Shown here: positions 21,802-33,713 of the stretch, piece by piece
Layout of the letters: each line of letters opens with the position of its first letter
How positions within the stretch are numbered: the stretch's first letter is position 1
DNA from: Aldrovandia affinis
Taxonomy: Eukaryota > Chordata > Actinopteri > Notacanthiformes > Halosauridae
Length of the DNA: 64,000 bases
Reading direction: 5' to 3'
Assembly (NCBI GenBank): GCA_029706075.1
Contig: JAINUG010000175.1
Span: 1,443,958-1,507,957 of the forward strand
Notes under the pieces: model-generated
The model's database searches: none
The model's input: the letters and a program-made list of their open reading frames with translations, nothing else
What the model was told of the DNA's origin: nothing
Translations under genes and position numbers: made by a program

Positions 21802-22816
21802 CTTAATGGGGTTTGGGCCACCACATGTGGCCAGTACAACCTGTATGCGCTGTGGCATAGTCTCCCAGCGGCTGAAAATCTGCAGGAGGAATACGAAAGC
21901 GCTCTACGAGAAAGTCAATCAACTCATACTTAGTGGACGGAAGTGGAAAAAGACGTCTCAGGTGTCGTTTCAGAATATCCCATAAATGCTCAATTTGGTT
22001 CCGATCTGGAGTGTGAGAACGCCATGACATATGGATAACATCAGTGTCATGCTCCTCAAACCACTGGGCGACTACCAGAGCTCTGTGGACGGAGCATTGT
22101 TACCTGGAAAGACACCCCTCTCTGCAGGAAATAAATGATTTAAAAATACAATGAAGATGATCACCAAGTATCAATAAGTAACGATTGGCATCGACCTTGC
22201 ATTGCCCCCAAACCATGCCAGGAAAATCCGCCCACATCACTATGGAACCACCAGAATCCTTCACGACTGGAACCAAGTACAAATGACTACAATTCTTCAG
22301 TTTGTGCACTCGTCCGTTTGCGAGAACAGGGCATACGTTGGACAATATCACATTTCACCGAACTGCTCGGTCGCCCATTGCCTGCGCTTTTTCCCCCTTT
22401 TTTGTTGATCGGTTTCTCAACATCAACCAGACTACGGTATCCCGCTCTGTGGAGTTCTCGGCGCACAGTGTTTGATGAAACTGCCTGCTTTCGCCCAGCG
22501 TTGACATTTGCAGTCAACTGAACTGCGGTTGCTCGGCTGTTTTGCTCAGCGCTTTGGATTAATTCACGGACATCACATTCCTGGAGTATGCGCTTCCGCC
22601 CACTGTTGCCCTTTGCTGATGATGTCTTCCCTCGGATTTCCATGCCGACATCACCTTAGACACCGTCGCTCGAGAAACATCAGTAAGTTGAGCTGTCTTC
22701 GTCACTGAAGCTCCCGCCAAACGCGCCCCAACAATCACCCCTCTTTCAAAGTCGCTGAGGTTTCTTCGCGCAGCCATGCTAGCTATAATTAGCTCCAGGA
22801 AGCTTGCCTCCAAAAT
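21802..22816 (-). pseudogene. Tc1-like transposase, broken (copy 2)
   Basis: Same blocks as copy 1. An extra lost base near 22631 (ttccctcgg against ttcccctcgg) breaks the helix-turn-helix frame after KSEG, so this copy is more damaged than copy 1. Confidence 0.88.
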
Positions 22817-22988
22817 AATGTCTCAAGACTTCCGGTTTCCGTCTTCCGGTTGGTATCTGCAATCCTTTCCTTCCAAAACAAAAGTTGTTTTCGAGATTTA
22901 TATAGCTCCCAGAACTCTGATGCAGTTAATGTCATACATTACAGTAAAATTTCGGAATGTAGAATTATGCGCGTTTCCACTTGCTGTA

Positions 22989-23630
22989 CACGACACGATT
23001 AATAATGCGTGTTTTCACAATCGCAGTTAATTGTTGGCTAGTTAAATTAAATGTGGCTATACCCTGTGGGAATTAAACATCTTACTCGAACAAACAGCAA
23101 ATTCTAAATCGATGAAAGTGGGTTGAAGTATATTCCTCTAAATGACTAGTTACTAAATCAGTTGAGTTTTAGAACACTGCTTCATCATACAAATTGTAAT
23201 GCCCTAAATCTGATGACAGTGTTTACTCAATCTACTCTGCAGATTGTATTTATACCCACTTTATTGAAATCCTTAATAATAACTCACGGAGGAATAGAAA
23301 CAGACGAGTGTGTGATGCCCAAAATATCAGGCTTAGCAGCTTCACCAGTACAATTTCTAAATGTTGGTTCTAAGTGCTTGTTATGGATCATTAATTGCTA
23401 TGCTCACTATTCTTTCACAGAAAATGATTGGGTGAAATATTATGGATGGCTCAGATTAACTAAGAGGTACTGTTTTGGGCATTGAGCCATTCTCAAATTC
23501 TGGGCCACTGAATATGAAACCTGCGTCAATTATGTGATCAAATAATTAACTGAGGCAATTTATAACATTGGTGTCAGCTCCTAAGAGTCTGTTTACCAAC
23601 TGATCTGCACAATTGTGAGGTCTGTGGGTC
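22989..23630. other. intergenic stretch with nothing recognised
   Basis: AT-rich; a 107-residue open frame at 23162-23485 has no features I recognise and is probably chance. Confidence 0.3.
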
Positions 23631-23636
23631 AAGCCA

Positions 23637-23876
23637 GTTTGGGTCCTTCTCAATTCAATGAAATCATCTATATTTCCCCATTGGAGAGGTTGGTATGCAG
23701 ACAGAATAACATTGTACACTGTTTAATACACAAATAGTAATTACAGGGCGATTGACACTTCATTTAACTCACCCAATACCTTTTATAAAACACCTGGACT
23801 TCAAACATGCAGATCATACATAGAAGATCCCTTGGAGATTTAAATGTTACATTACTATTACTACAGCAATTCAGCA
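23637..23876 (+). repeat. repeat X, left half
   Basis: Matches 45305-45525: tatttccccattggagaggt, gtaattacagggcgattgac, acttcatttaactc. It stops where the SINE at 23884 begins; the continuation of the family is at 31396-31560. Confidence 0.75.
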
Positions 23877-23883
23877 CATGGTG

Positions 23884-24026
23884 GTTCTGTGTGGCTCAGT
23901 AGGTAGAGCACAGCGCGGACAGCGCATAGTTGGTGGGTTTGATTCCCATTGCGGCCACATGTACTGAGAAACATATGCATTTACTACTGTGAATCGCTTT
24001 GGATAAAAGCATCTGCTAAATGGCTG
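23884..24026 (+). mobile_element. tRNA-derived SINE (family U)
   Basis: gtgtggctcagtaggtagag, gtgggtttgattccc and ggataaaagcatctgctaaa in plus orientation; same family as 15055-15212. Confidence 0.85.
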
Positions 24027-24029
24027 TGG

Positions 24030-24890
24030 AGGGCGTAAGTCTCGGCAACATGGGACTGGCAGGGTTGCCTTTGTTTTCCCATGCTGGGGAGGTCTTTGGA
24101 GCAGTGAGGCTTTCCAGGGGCAGGTTTGACACTCTTGCAGGGTGTGAGAGTGTGAACTGTTTCCCGGAAGGTTGCTCCAAAGGCCATAATTGATTGAATA
24201 ATTATTGAATTGATGTTAATTGGTAAGTGATTATTCACTTACCTGGTTGTGTGTGAGAATTGTTTGGTGTGGAGTAATTGTGATTGGGTGAGTGAATGAT
24301 AGACGGGTGATTGCCTCACGAGTCCCACCTGAGCCAGGCAGAAAGTAAGCCTATTTAAGAGCAGGTGGGGCAAGTGGGGGATCAGTTAGTCTTTGTCTTG
24401 TCATTCGTGTGTGTATCAAGAGAGTTAGTCTTGTCGTGCACGTGTGTATTGTAAAGTTGTTAGTCTTGTCGGTCATGTGTGCGTATTGAGAGTTGTTGTT
24501 CACGTGAGTGTGCGCGTGCACGCGTATGGTATCGTGTTGTAGTGTGGAGTGTTAGTTTAATGTGGTGAGTGATGTGGTGTCTTCCCTGCAAGGGGGTTTC
24601 CGTGTCGGAGGACGTGGAGTCTGTGGAGTTCTGTGTGTGTTCGTTAAGAGTGACAGTAGAGTGCTTCCTGTGTGTCTGGGATAGAGAGCAAGAGGGTGCA
24701 CTGAAATAGTGTCCACCTCTTGCCCTCAGTGTGATTGGAAGATAACTCGCACTCGGGCAGTGGAGAGTGTTTCTGGACAACAGCCCTAGAACTCTCACTG
24801 AAAGAGTGGAGAGTGTCTCGGGGCTGGATGACAGAGAACTCTCACTGTAAGGAGTGGCGAGGGTCTCTGTGTGTTTGGGTCAAAAGAGGT
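24030..24890. other. unassigned stretch, possibly retroelement-derived
   Basis: It has a perfect small palindrome (ggtaagtga ... tcacttacc at 24221-24242), a TATA-like ctatttaaga at 24351 and imperfect gttagtcttgtc repeats at 24388-24475. No coding match and no paired LTR were found. Confidence 0.3.
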
Positions 24891-24899
24891 TTGGGAAGC

Positions 24900-25190
24900 A
24901 CTTGAAAATCAAATCATATTTATTTGTATAGCACTTTTCACAACTGAATTGTCACAAAACGCTTAACAGAGGGGGAACCCAGGCCTAGACCCCCCCAGAA
25001 GCAAGCAGGTGCCCCCGAGTCAGAGGCCGAGGCAGAGAAGAGAACATGCAGTCAGAAAAAAAGCAGTGCTATAGCCAGTAGCATTATGTAAGAGCAGGGG
25101 AGCACAAGCATAGGAAATATACAGATATACAGGTGTAAGCTATGGCAGCATACCTATTAGGAGAGGGAGAGAGAATACACGCAGTCATGA
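24900..25190 (-). mobile_element. LINE 3'-end-like fragment
   Basis: Contains tatttgtatagcacttttca next to an aaatcaaatcat tail. Sequences of this form are common at the 3' ends of fish non-LTR elements, read antisense here. Low detail. Confidence 0.45.
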
Positions 25191-25275
25191 GAGTTCCAAA
25201 CCATCCGATCAAGGATAAAGTATGGAAAGTTTCTCACTCCATAAGACACGGCCTTCGCCATCTCTCCACCTAGAC

Positions 25276-26312
25276 CAGGGGTGCCCAACCTTTTTAGACA
25301 TTAGATCTACTTTTTCATTTGCCAACCTGAGGAGATCTACCAGTCCCAGTTTAGAGCCCTGAAACAACAAACAAAACGGAAATTAATCTCCCAGAGTGTG
25401 GGCCTATCACTATAATACCCGGTTGCACACATCAAATAAAAGCTACTCTTATACTACAGTGTACTAATACGATGTTTTCCGTTTTGTAAAAGGAGAAATA
25501 AATTAATTTCCTACCTTAGTGTGACCTTTGGCACTGGGAGGAGGCAGCTAGTTTCTCAGTCAGGGCAGTAGCAGCTGGTTGCAAGTCTCATGCAGGCTAC
25601 TAGGTGGTCATCTGTCATGGTAGATCTGTACTTGGACTTTATGATCTTCATGTGAGAGAATGCAGACTCACATAGGTAAGTTGACCCAAAAAGGGCTGAC
25701 AAGTAAAAGGAACACCTTCTTATGTTGGGATACTTCTCCTCCAACAGTAGCTCCCAGAACTCACCCTTCATCTCAGTGGTTGCCCTGGATTTCAACTGAA
25801 TGTCATTTTGAAGGGTGAGAATTTCATTCTCCACTGCAGTTGTGTCCAGGTGAAAGAGTGATGCCACTTTGGAGGCAATGTCATCAACATCTATATCTGT
25901 GCCAAACGGAAAACAGATATATGTGGCAACAGGCTCAAGTGACGCAAAGTCAATAAAGCATCTGTCAAATTCTGATGAGATGCTCTGAACTTGCTCAATG
26001 TAACGTGCACTGTCAAGCTTCACTGTGTCTTTCATGTTTAAAATCTTACCGCACAAAGCTTGTTGGTGAATGATGCAATGATAATGAATAAAGTCCGGAA
26101 AAGAGTCACTTTGTTTGCACAATCCAATGAACCCACTAGTACGGCCTACCATAGCGGGTGCCCCATCAGTGGTAATGGAGACAAGCTTACAAATGGGCAG
26201 TTGGATCTTGTTAGCGAACTCCATGAAAGCTTGAAAAATATCTTCGCCCCGTGTATGACCTTTCAGTGGCAAAATGATGAGTTTGTGCACTCATGTCCTC
26301 GAACACAATTCT
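25276..26312 (-). pseudogene. hAT transposase remnant (ZBED/GTF2IRD2-like type)
   Basis: The TIR-like end caggggtgcccaacc starts at 25276. On the minus strand come HKLIILPLKGHTRGEDIFQ, TTDGAPAMVGRTSGFIGLC and HYHCIIHQQALCGK. A join to FPFGTDIDVDDIASKVASLF then follows, and the C-terminal dimerisation region (LSALFGSTYLCESAFSHMK) reaches 25560. Compared with the family, the part between LDSARYI and DRCFIDF looks internally deleted. The N-terminal BED finger is missing, cut off by a SINE-Z tail at about 26313. Confidence 0.88.
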
Positions 26313-26420
26313 TTTTTTTTTTTTTTTTTATAATTTTTGTTTCAGATTTTTCTCCCATTTTTCTCCCAATTTGGTAGCCAATTAGACCCGCTATTTCTAT
26401 GTCAATCCCCCCCTAGTAAT
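26313..26420 (-). mobile_element. SINE family Z tail
   Basis: A poly-T run then ctcccaatttggtagccaat, matching the tail of the SINE at 51110-51500. Confidence 0.6.
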
Positions 26421-26640
26421 GTGATTTCAGTTAGTGTGTTCAATACCTCTTTCCTATGTCATTCCACTTTATTACACATAACTTTATTTACATATGGACT
26501 TTAATGTTTAGATTTTTTCTTGAGTTAATACCAAAGTCTGGTGCAAATTTCACTTGAATGGCCTCATTGGAAATACATTTACTGGGAAAAATTTTGGTGT
26601 GTTCAATACTTATTTTCCCCATTGAAGGTACAAGTCCGTT
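26421..26640. mobile_element. Tc1/mariner terminal fragment
   Basis: It ends tgtgttcaatacttattttc, a typical Tc1 terminal sequence in fish, with a related ttcaatacctctttcc about 165 bp before. No coding part. Confidence 0.4.
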
Positions 26641-27610
26641 CACTGCTTTAAAAGTAAGCAACAGTACTTTATAATCAGCCCGATATTTAACAGGAAGCTA
26701 ATGTAGTGATGCTAACACAGGAGTAATGTGCTCATACTTCTTGGATCTAGTCAAAATATGTGCTGCTGTATTCTGTACTAGTTGAAGACTCTTAAGAGAG
26801 CTACTAGAGGAGCCAGATAATAAGGCGTTAACAAAAGTGGCAAAAGCATGCATCAAGGTTTTTGCATCCTCTGATGACAGAATGTGCCTAATTTGAGCTA
26901 TGTTTCTTAGGTGAAAGAAGGCTACTCTGGAAGTGTTTTTAATATGAGTGTCAAATGTAAGATCTTGATCAAAAATAAAACCAAGGTTCTTGACCATTAG
27001 ACTTGATGCAACTATGCAATCACCTGCATTTAACTGCAGATCCAACTTGCTCCTTAATTTGTTGGGGCCCAAAACCATCATCTCTGTTTTATCTGAATTC
27101 AAAAGCAGGAAATTGACTGACATCCAATTCTTTATATCAGAGATACAAGCCTCTAATTGAGTGAGTTGAAGTATTTCACCTGGTTTCATTGATATGTACA
27201 GCTGTGTATCATCTGCATAGCAATGGAAATTCACACCACATTACCGAGTGGTACCAAGTATAATGAGAACAGTAATGGTCCCAGCACTGAGCCTTGTGGA
27301 ATACCATATTTAACCTGAGAATACTCAGAGAACTCTAGATCTAATTGCACAAATTGAAACCTGTCTGATAAGTATGATTTAAACCATTTGAGTGCCCGTC
27401 CACGCAAACCAACCAGGCTTTCTAGCCTGTGAAGGAGAATCTGGTGGTCAATAGTGTCAAAAGCAGCACCTATGTCAAGGAGCACTAGAATAGAAACACA
27501 ACCAGTATCTGATGCTAACAGTAAGTCATTTACAACTTTAATAAATGCCGTCTCAGTGCTATGGTTTAGTCCTAAACCTGACTGACTGTGCAGAAAGTGT
27601 GCCTTGCCCT
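26641..27610 (-). pseudogene. non-LTR retrotransposon reverse transcriptase fragment (L2/Rex1-like)
   Basis: On the minus strand: SGLGLNHSTETAF, LLDIGAAFDTIDHQILLHRL, GIPQGSVLGPLLFSLYLVPL, the catalytic [11 protein letters not shown] and [12 protein letters not shown]. The finger, palm and thumb order is kept, with one frame change between LGNVV and MNFHC. The 5' ORF region and 3' tail are missing. Confidence 0.9.
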
Positions 27611-27730
27611 GAAAAGACTTCTAAATGTCTTTATTACATTTCCTGGCCACAATAGTGTGTATTTATTTATAGCGCTTTCATGTCTGGGAAGTAGAAATTA
27701 CTCATTTTTCATGTAAATGTTTTTCATATT

Positions 27731-28619
27731 AGGGTTCCCAAACGTTATTGGTGCTGTGGACTGCACCCATGTCCGCATAAATTCACCCCCAGGACCTCTC
27801 GAGGGAGATTATATCAATCAAAAATATTTCCACAGCATCAATGTACAGGTAGCCAAATGGGTTCAGGCTACCATACACGCACTGTCAGCATAACCAAATA
27901 GCCAACGCACTAACCTTTAGCCTATGCATGACCAATAACTTTTTGCACTGTTAATTGTACCACAGCTATCTGGCTACATGGTAATTATTTCACAATTTCT
28001 ATAGATGATCTGCAACTCTGATTGCGTCCTGACCAACATAGTGACCAAATGGCCTGGCTCGGCCCATGACTCGCGCATCTTTAGAACGTCCATAGTTGCC
28101 CAGAGGCTTGCGCAAGGTAGGCTTCAGGTTGAACTAAAATCCACCTTTTGTAGGCTACAGAAGCCACTTTCATAATGAATATGATATGTAAAATATATAT
28201 ATAAAATAAGTATCTAGGGTAGGCGAAGTGGCCTGAACTTTTATAAAGAATGACCACGGGATGCCTATAGCCCATTTGAATTATCTAACATTCCCTCTTC
28301 TTTACCCTATAGGGGAAATATCTGGGATGCTGCTTGGGGACAGGGGATATGCCTGCCAGCCATATCTCATGACACCCTACCCAGACCCAACTACTGTGCC
28401 ACAGATGAATTACAACAGGGCCACATTACCAGAGGCCGCATTGAGATGGCATTTGGGCAGATAAAGTCCCGCTTTAACTGTCTGCATCATCTCAGGGTGG
28501 CTCCAGACAGAGCATGCAACATTATTGTTGCCTGTGCGGTGCTGCACAATGTGGCCAAACTTAGGAGGGAGAGGGACCCCCCCACTGGAACCAGAATTAA
28601 TTTCTTTGTTTTAATGTGA
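27731..28619 (+). pseudogene. Harbinger (HARBI1-type) transposase, partial
   Basis: The exon at 27731-27848 reads FPNVIGAVDCTHVRINSPPG through YFHSINVQ, holding a catalytic Asp in GAVDCTH, with a GT donor. The exon from 28313 (acceptor ctatag) reads LLGDRGYACQPYLMTPY with the second Asp, then RIEMAFGQIKSRFNCLHHLR (third, Glu) and VLHNVAKLRRERD, stopping at 28617-28619. A one-base change near 28425 separates NRAT from RIEMAF. The N-terminal exon is missing. Confidence 0.85.
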
Positions 28620-28883
28620 TAAATAAATCAATGGTTGGTAATTGTCAGAGCCATTTCTCAAAATATTGGCCTATTTCTATAGATAAAATGCCACATAAAA
28701 TGAAAATGGCAAAATATGTCCAAAAAAAGCCTCTGACAATGACCAGTTATCACATTTAAGAAGCAGTATGTGAAATTATGCAGCTGTACCTACTGTGAAA
28801 GTTGAGATAACATGTCTGGCATATGGGGAATACAACATTTTGACATTTTATTGTTTTCCCTGTAAAATAACATACATTTGAGA

Positions 28884-30999
28884 ATTAAAACTTCCTTATT
28901 TCCAGCTCCAATTTCCTCATCTTCAATTTTATATACTCCATTTCCTGCTGGCGTACCTCAATCTCTTTGAGCAGATATCTCTTATATAAATGTGTAATGT
29001 CTTCTCCCTGTAAGGCATAAGGTCACATGTATGAGCATTGCTGCAAAACATGAGGCATAAGGTATATTTGCTCATTGGTTATAGGCTACTCACTTGTTTG
29101 TCCACAGGACTGGATCTTGGCCTTCTCGTGGATGGGCCTGGGTCTCCATCCTATAACCAAATCAGTCTTTTGCAATGCATGGTTTGAATACTGCCCACAT
29201 TCACGCTGTATTTCAGCACGTTAAGACAAAGTGAAGGTCCTATTATATTAAGTGCAATATACTCATCTCTGAGTGGAGGGTCCCTCAAAAACATTGCATT
29301 ATCTGTCACTGTAAATCAAATTACATTTAAGTGAAATTTGGCTCATGAAATAAAAGTTATATAGCCTATACAAAGTGTGTTAATAATAATACATTTTATT
29401 TGTTATGCGCCTTTCAAGAAACCCAAGGTCGCAGTACAGAGGGAGGAGTAGATAAAAGTTACATAAAACATACATTTAAGCAGATACAAGCACAACAGAA
29501 CAGAGACAACACAGGAACCACAGAAACTAAACAAAGGTTTTAGAAAACAGATGAGTTTTGAGGGCGGCTTTGAAACTGTCCAGGGTTGGGGCTTGGCGAA
29601 TCTCTATGGGGAGAGAGTTCCAGAGGGTGGGTGCTGCCACACTGTAGGCTCTGTCCCCAAAGGTTCGTCGTCTGGTGCGGGGGGTGGAAAGCAGACCCGT
29701 GTCTGAGGACCGCAATCTCCGAGAAGGAGTTTGATGGTGGAGAAGGTCAGACAGGTACTGGGGGCGAGAGGGCATGGAGGGATTTGTAGGTGAGGAGGAG
29801 GAGTTTGTATGAAATGCGAGACTTGACCGGAAGCCAGTGGAGTCGGATGAGAGTGGGAGTGATGTGCTGCCAGGGCTTGGTGCGGGTGAGAACCCGGGCA
29901 GCTGAGTTCTGCACGTACTGGAGCCTGTCCAGGGCTTTGCTGGGTACCCCGAACAGGACTCCATTGCAATAGTCCAGACGGGAGGTAATGAAGGCATGGA
30001 TGAGGGTCTCCGTGACGGAGTCTGAGAGTGACGGCCGGAGTCTGGAGATGTTCTTAAGGTGGAAGAAGGCAGATTTGGTCATGGATTTGATGTGTGACTG
30101 AAAAGAGAGGGTGGAGTCCAGAATGACACCCAGGTTGCGGACTTCGGGAGATGGTGAGATGGAGCAGCCGTCAACCTGGAGAAGGAAATCTCCAACCTTC
30201 CGGAGCAGTGCCTTGGGTGCCACAACCATGAGCTCCGTTTTTTTGCTGTTGAGTTTGAGTAGGTTGGATGACATCCATATTTTTATTTCATGTAGGCAGT
30301 TGATAAGAGACTGTGGGGGGAGCTGAGTGGATGGTGAAGTGCTGAGATACAGTTAATGGAATCAACCTTCATATGGACCTACCTTTAATATACGCACTAA
30401 CCAGACTGGGGTCGACCGTCTCAGAGGACGTGCCCCACTCTATCCCGTCCATGAGAGGCTGACCCCGGTTAAACAACAGTGCCAGCTCCTCTGCCAGAGT
30501 GAAGGGGTCTGGTGCTGGCCCTCCACCAGTAAGCTGGGCATCTGCCTTTTTTCTGTTTGCCAAAATTTTAAAAGGTTGAGATTAGGCTATTTCACAGTAG
30601 GCTACATGTACAAAATATTATTGGCCTATATAGTCCAATACCCTATAGGCCTATGCTGCCCTACAAAGGCAGAGTGCAGTAGCATGTTATGCACAGTTTG
30701 GGGTTTTCAGTATAGAAGTTATATTGTCCCACTGGGATTGCTCCTAAATACACATAAAAAAATTAAACACTATTTTATTAAATTGAGGAGATGCAAAGCA
30801 CATACTGTAGCACTGATTGCGCAATAGTACTAAATTACGCATTTATGCGCTCGGCAATCGATTCCCAGGCTGCGTTTCTCGCTTTGTTAATGATGGCGGT
30901 GTTGCCTTTTTTAGTGATTATTGTCTTGTAGTCTTCATCATATTCCATGATTAGTTGCTGCTCCCCCGCGGCAAACGACACTGCACGTTCTTTTGCCAT
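28884..30999 (-). pseudogene. Harbinger-associated Myb/SANT-like DNA-binding protein, split
   Basis: The minus-strand first exon at 30835-30999 reads MAKERAVSFAAGEQQLIMEY then NKARNAAWESIAERINA. The exon at about 30376-30563 reads NRKKADAQLTGGGPAPDPFT through EWGTSSETVDPS with a gtaggt donor. The last parts are at about 29100-29165 (GPSTRRPRSSPVDKQ) and 28884-29010 (coiled coil EVRQQEMEYIKLKMRKLELE). The family supplies a trihelix/Myb DNA-binding partner of the transposase. The exons carry no obvious stop; the LINE at 29386-30350 sits in the intron between them. Confidence 0.75.
29386..30350 (-). pseudogene. L2/Rex1-like LINE 3' part inside the Harbinger element
   Basis: On the minus strand: LLKLNSKKTELMVVAPKALL, EVRNLGVILDSTLSFQSHIK, SRLDYCNGVLFGVPSKALDR, VLTRTKPWQHITP. 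One frame change separates the last part, RTFGDRAYSVAAPTLWNSLP and LKTHLFSKTFV. It ends with an aataaaatgtattattatta-type tail at 29386-29410. It is 5' truncated. Confidence 0.9.
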
Positions 31000-31395
31000 T
31001 TCTGTCTAATCGAATGTTTCAAACGACATTTACTTACTCGGGCTGTTTAAATAGTTCATGAACGCGCACGTAAGCGATTGGCCAAACCTGGCTTTCATCA
31101 GACTTAAATTAGCTTCACCTCTTGAGCCGCAATTTGGTTTCGTGAAACGGAATTGATCTACAGTACGTAAACCCGCTAACTCAAATCAGGTTTATTTTAG
31201 TAAACCCGGATTTTCTTAGCCAGCTTCGTGAAATACCCCCCTGCCCTCCCGCGTGTGGGGCAAAGTGAGAAAAATAAAGATCCGGTCCGTAGACCGGCAA
31301 ACCCCACTCCTCTGCCAGTTCTTACCATCGGCTGCTCTGCTCCAGCCCAGGGATTGTCACGTGGCAAGTGACAATGGCATATATTATACAGTATG

Positions 31396-31560
31396 TTACA
31401 CAGTGCGTGCATTTTAATGCATTAAAGCAATGACTACAACATTAAAACAGCGGCTTGTGGTAAATCCGCAATAAATAAAATATTAAAAAACAGTATTTTA
31501 GGAATCATTTGGAATTTCTAACGGAGCTCAGTGTTTCTATAGGGTGCAGGACCCAATGCA
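31396..31560 (+). repeat. repeat X, right half
   Basis: Matches 45525-45700: cagtgcgtgcatt, gactacaaca, ggcttgtggtaaa, tctatagggtgcaggaccc. It is the direct continuation of the left half at 23637-23876. Confidence 0.75.
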
Positions 31561-32370
31561 CGTTGGGATGTTATTTGCTGAATGAACCTGTGTGGTAGCC
31601 TCTGCTTTAAAGGCACATATTGTCACAATTTATCCAGGTGTTTCCATGTTTTGTCCTCAACCTGCAGTTTGCCTGTCTACTTAAAGTTAGACAAACGGGA
31701 CAGCTAGGTCACTAGCTCGCCAAAACATCAACTGGAAATAAATGGTTGACATTTTATAGACCCTTTTCTTATAAAAGCTTTTTCATCCCCAACGTATGAA
31801 TATCCACGAATTTTGGCATTTTGTGTTTCGTAGTTATCCAATACTTTTACACTGTAATCACCCAATATCAAACAGAAAGTATTGCTCGGATCAGTTTCTT
31901 CCTTCGAGGTATTTGCCAAATAATTAATATACGCTGCATTGATTTACTGCCACCTACTGTGCAGGAATGCGAATCAGCTGTGCCGGAGTTTACCTTTACG
32001 ACGTCGTGTATTTGCAGTATTTCGCTGTCAAAAATACGTATTCATAATCGTAAATTGTGGTTTGTAGGCTATTCGTAAATCACACTTCGTAAATGCAAAA
32101 GAACAATCTTTATGTACGGACGACTCGTTTTACCAGTGTATGCATCCATGTTTATGTTCAAGACGTTCTGGCCATACCGATTGATTTTACGAGTGTCTGC
32201 ATCTGGGTTTACGTGTGTAATTTTGGACAGCGTTTTCACGTCAACTTCTAATCGTATTTTTGACCTGTTCGTACGTAGAATCGTGCCTGGCCCAACCGAC
32301 CCTCAAAACATTGCGCAATAATGGCGCAATACAGCGCCGTAAGAATACGTAGAAAACACTGCTCAAAATC
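31561..32370. other. unassigned stretch rich in CGTA/TACG
   Basis: Many CGTAA/TTACG words (31790-32340) in otherwise AT-rich DNA. No coding signal was recognised. Confidence 0.35.
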
Positions 32371-32374
32371 AACC

Positions 32375-32600
32375 TATCACCATGGCCCACTGACACTTCA
32401 CCCCGTCTCTCATTTTGTATGTTGTAATGTGTTGATGTCGTCTTTATGGTTTAACTATTTGCATGTATTTTTTTACCTTTTTTTTGTACCTTGATTGTAA
32501 TTCCTGTTTCTTTTATATACTTTAATGCAAGGTAACCTTGGGTGTCCAGAAAGGCGCCAATTAAATAAAATGCATTATTATTAATAATAATTCGTGTCGT
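32375..32600 (+). mobile_element. L2/Rex1-like LINE 3' tail
   Basis: accttgggtgtccagaaagg and aaataaaatgcattattatt match, in sense orientation, the tail seen reversed at 29386-29450. No ORF part is kept. Confidence 0.65.
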
Positions 32601-33713
32601 AGGCCTACAGACTGACAGTGCGGATGGTAACGTTACCGACAGAAAATAAATATATAATTGTTCATTAGATCAAGTGCTACAGCTACTATTCCCGCAAGAA
32701 AACAGTATTATTTTTTCAATTCTATAACATCAGTAAAATCTGCAGTCTGTCGATAGAAAAGCGGTGTAATTCCCTCAGGCTGATCCAGCTAGTGTAACAG
32801 TTGGTTCTGCCCGCAGCGAGTTTCTAACTGAAGATCTTTGACGCGACAAGAGAGCGATTTAGCTCGCCGAGCTAAAGACTCAAGTCCCTAACTCCGGGAA
32901 CTAATCGTACTCTTATCCACGTCACTCTCTGCAGCGGGAACTCACGTACCAGAGCCCATCCGCTATACTAGCAAGCCAAATTGCCTGCTGCTGGCCCTAA
33001 AATTACGGGCGGGAAAAAATCTGCTAGCTAGCGATTAACTCCTGTGTAGCAGCGATGATCAAGGAATGTACTTGTCTTGTCCTCTAACCAACCATTGTGG
33101 TTGAATTCAAACCAAAATCACACTCTTGCTTACTGCTAGAAAGGGTTTAAGTTATCGTTTTTTGATAGCATAATTCATTTGTTTCTGAGCTAGTCAAATG
33201 CCAATGTGCTATGTGAGAGGATACCTTGGTGCTGGTAGCTAGCTATCGTAACGAGATTGAGACGCTAGCAACGTAAACTGGTAACCGAATATAGCGCACA
33301 TTTGTGTGATTGTGCAAACCTGCCTTTATATTTACAATAGTGTCATTCTATAGGGTGATAGGCTAAAAGCTAGATAAGCTATTAGGATAGAGACGAGATG
33401 TTCGCTGTGTTCTGATTCATTTGCCCGGCTCGCAGGCACTCCAAATCACTTTTCTTTTCTTTTTTTACCGTTAGCGCACTTATGGTTTCATTTACGAGTA
33501 CCATCCAATTACAAGATCATTCCTATTTTATAGATACGAGTATGACGAGTTGGGCACACCAACAAGAAAGCGCATGTGTATTGTCAAAAAAGTTTGAAAA
33601 AACTAATCACTTTCTTTATTAAACGTTTTTATATTAATCATTGATTGTTAGTGTTTTCATCTCATAATATGAAATTACAGCAGTAGGCTGCTGATACCAT
33701 ATATATATACATA
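32601..33713. other. intergenic stretch with nothing recognised
   Basis: No coding or RNA signal and no repeat match found by eye. Confidence 0.3.

Larger units (their letters stand above)
18581..22988. repeat. 4.4 kb tandem duplication, copy 2
   Basis: Direct head-to-tail copy of 14166-18567. Identity stops at ttgctgta (22988), where unrelated sequence begins. It carries a roughly 20 bp replacement near 18845 (agcacaaaccaagctcacag) absent from copy 1. Confidence 0.95.
27700..31240. mobile_element. PIF/Harbinger element (two genes), left end lost, LINE inserted
   Basis: A transposase runs on the plus strand at 27731-28619 and a Myb/SANT-like partner gene on the minus strand at 28884-30999, in convergent order. 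The right terminus is recognisable as cttcgtgaaataccccc, ending at 31240. No matching left end was seen before 27731, where an L2-like LINE lies. A second LINE (29386-30350) is inserted inside. Confidence 0.8.

Noticed and set aside
23162-23485. 107-residue frame after the tandem duplication
   Set aside because: No motif, no splice context and AT-rich wording typical of chance.
24030-24890. Candidate LTR (TATA-like box, tandem words)
   Set aside because: No paired end or target duplication could be found, so it was left unassigned.
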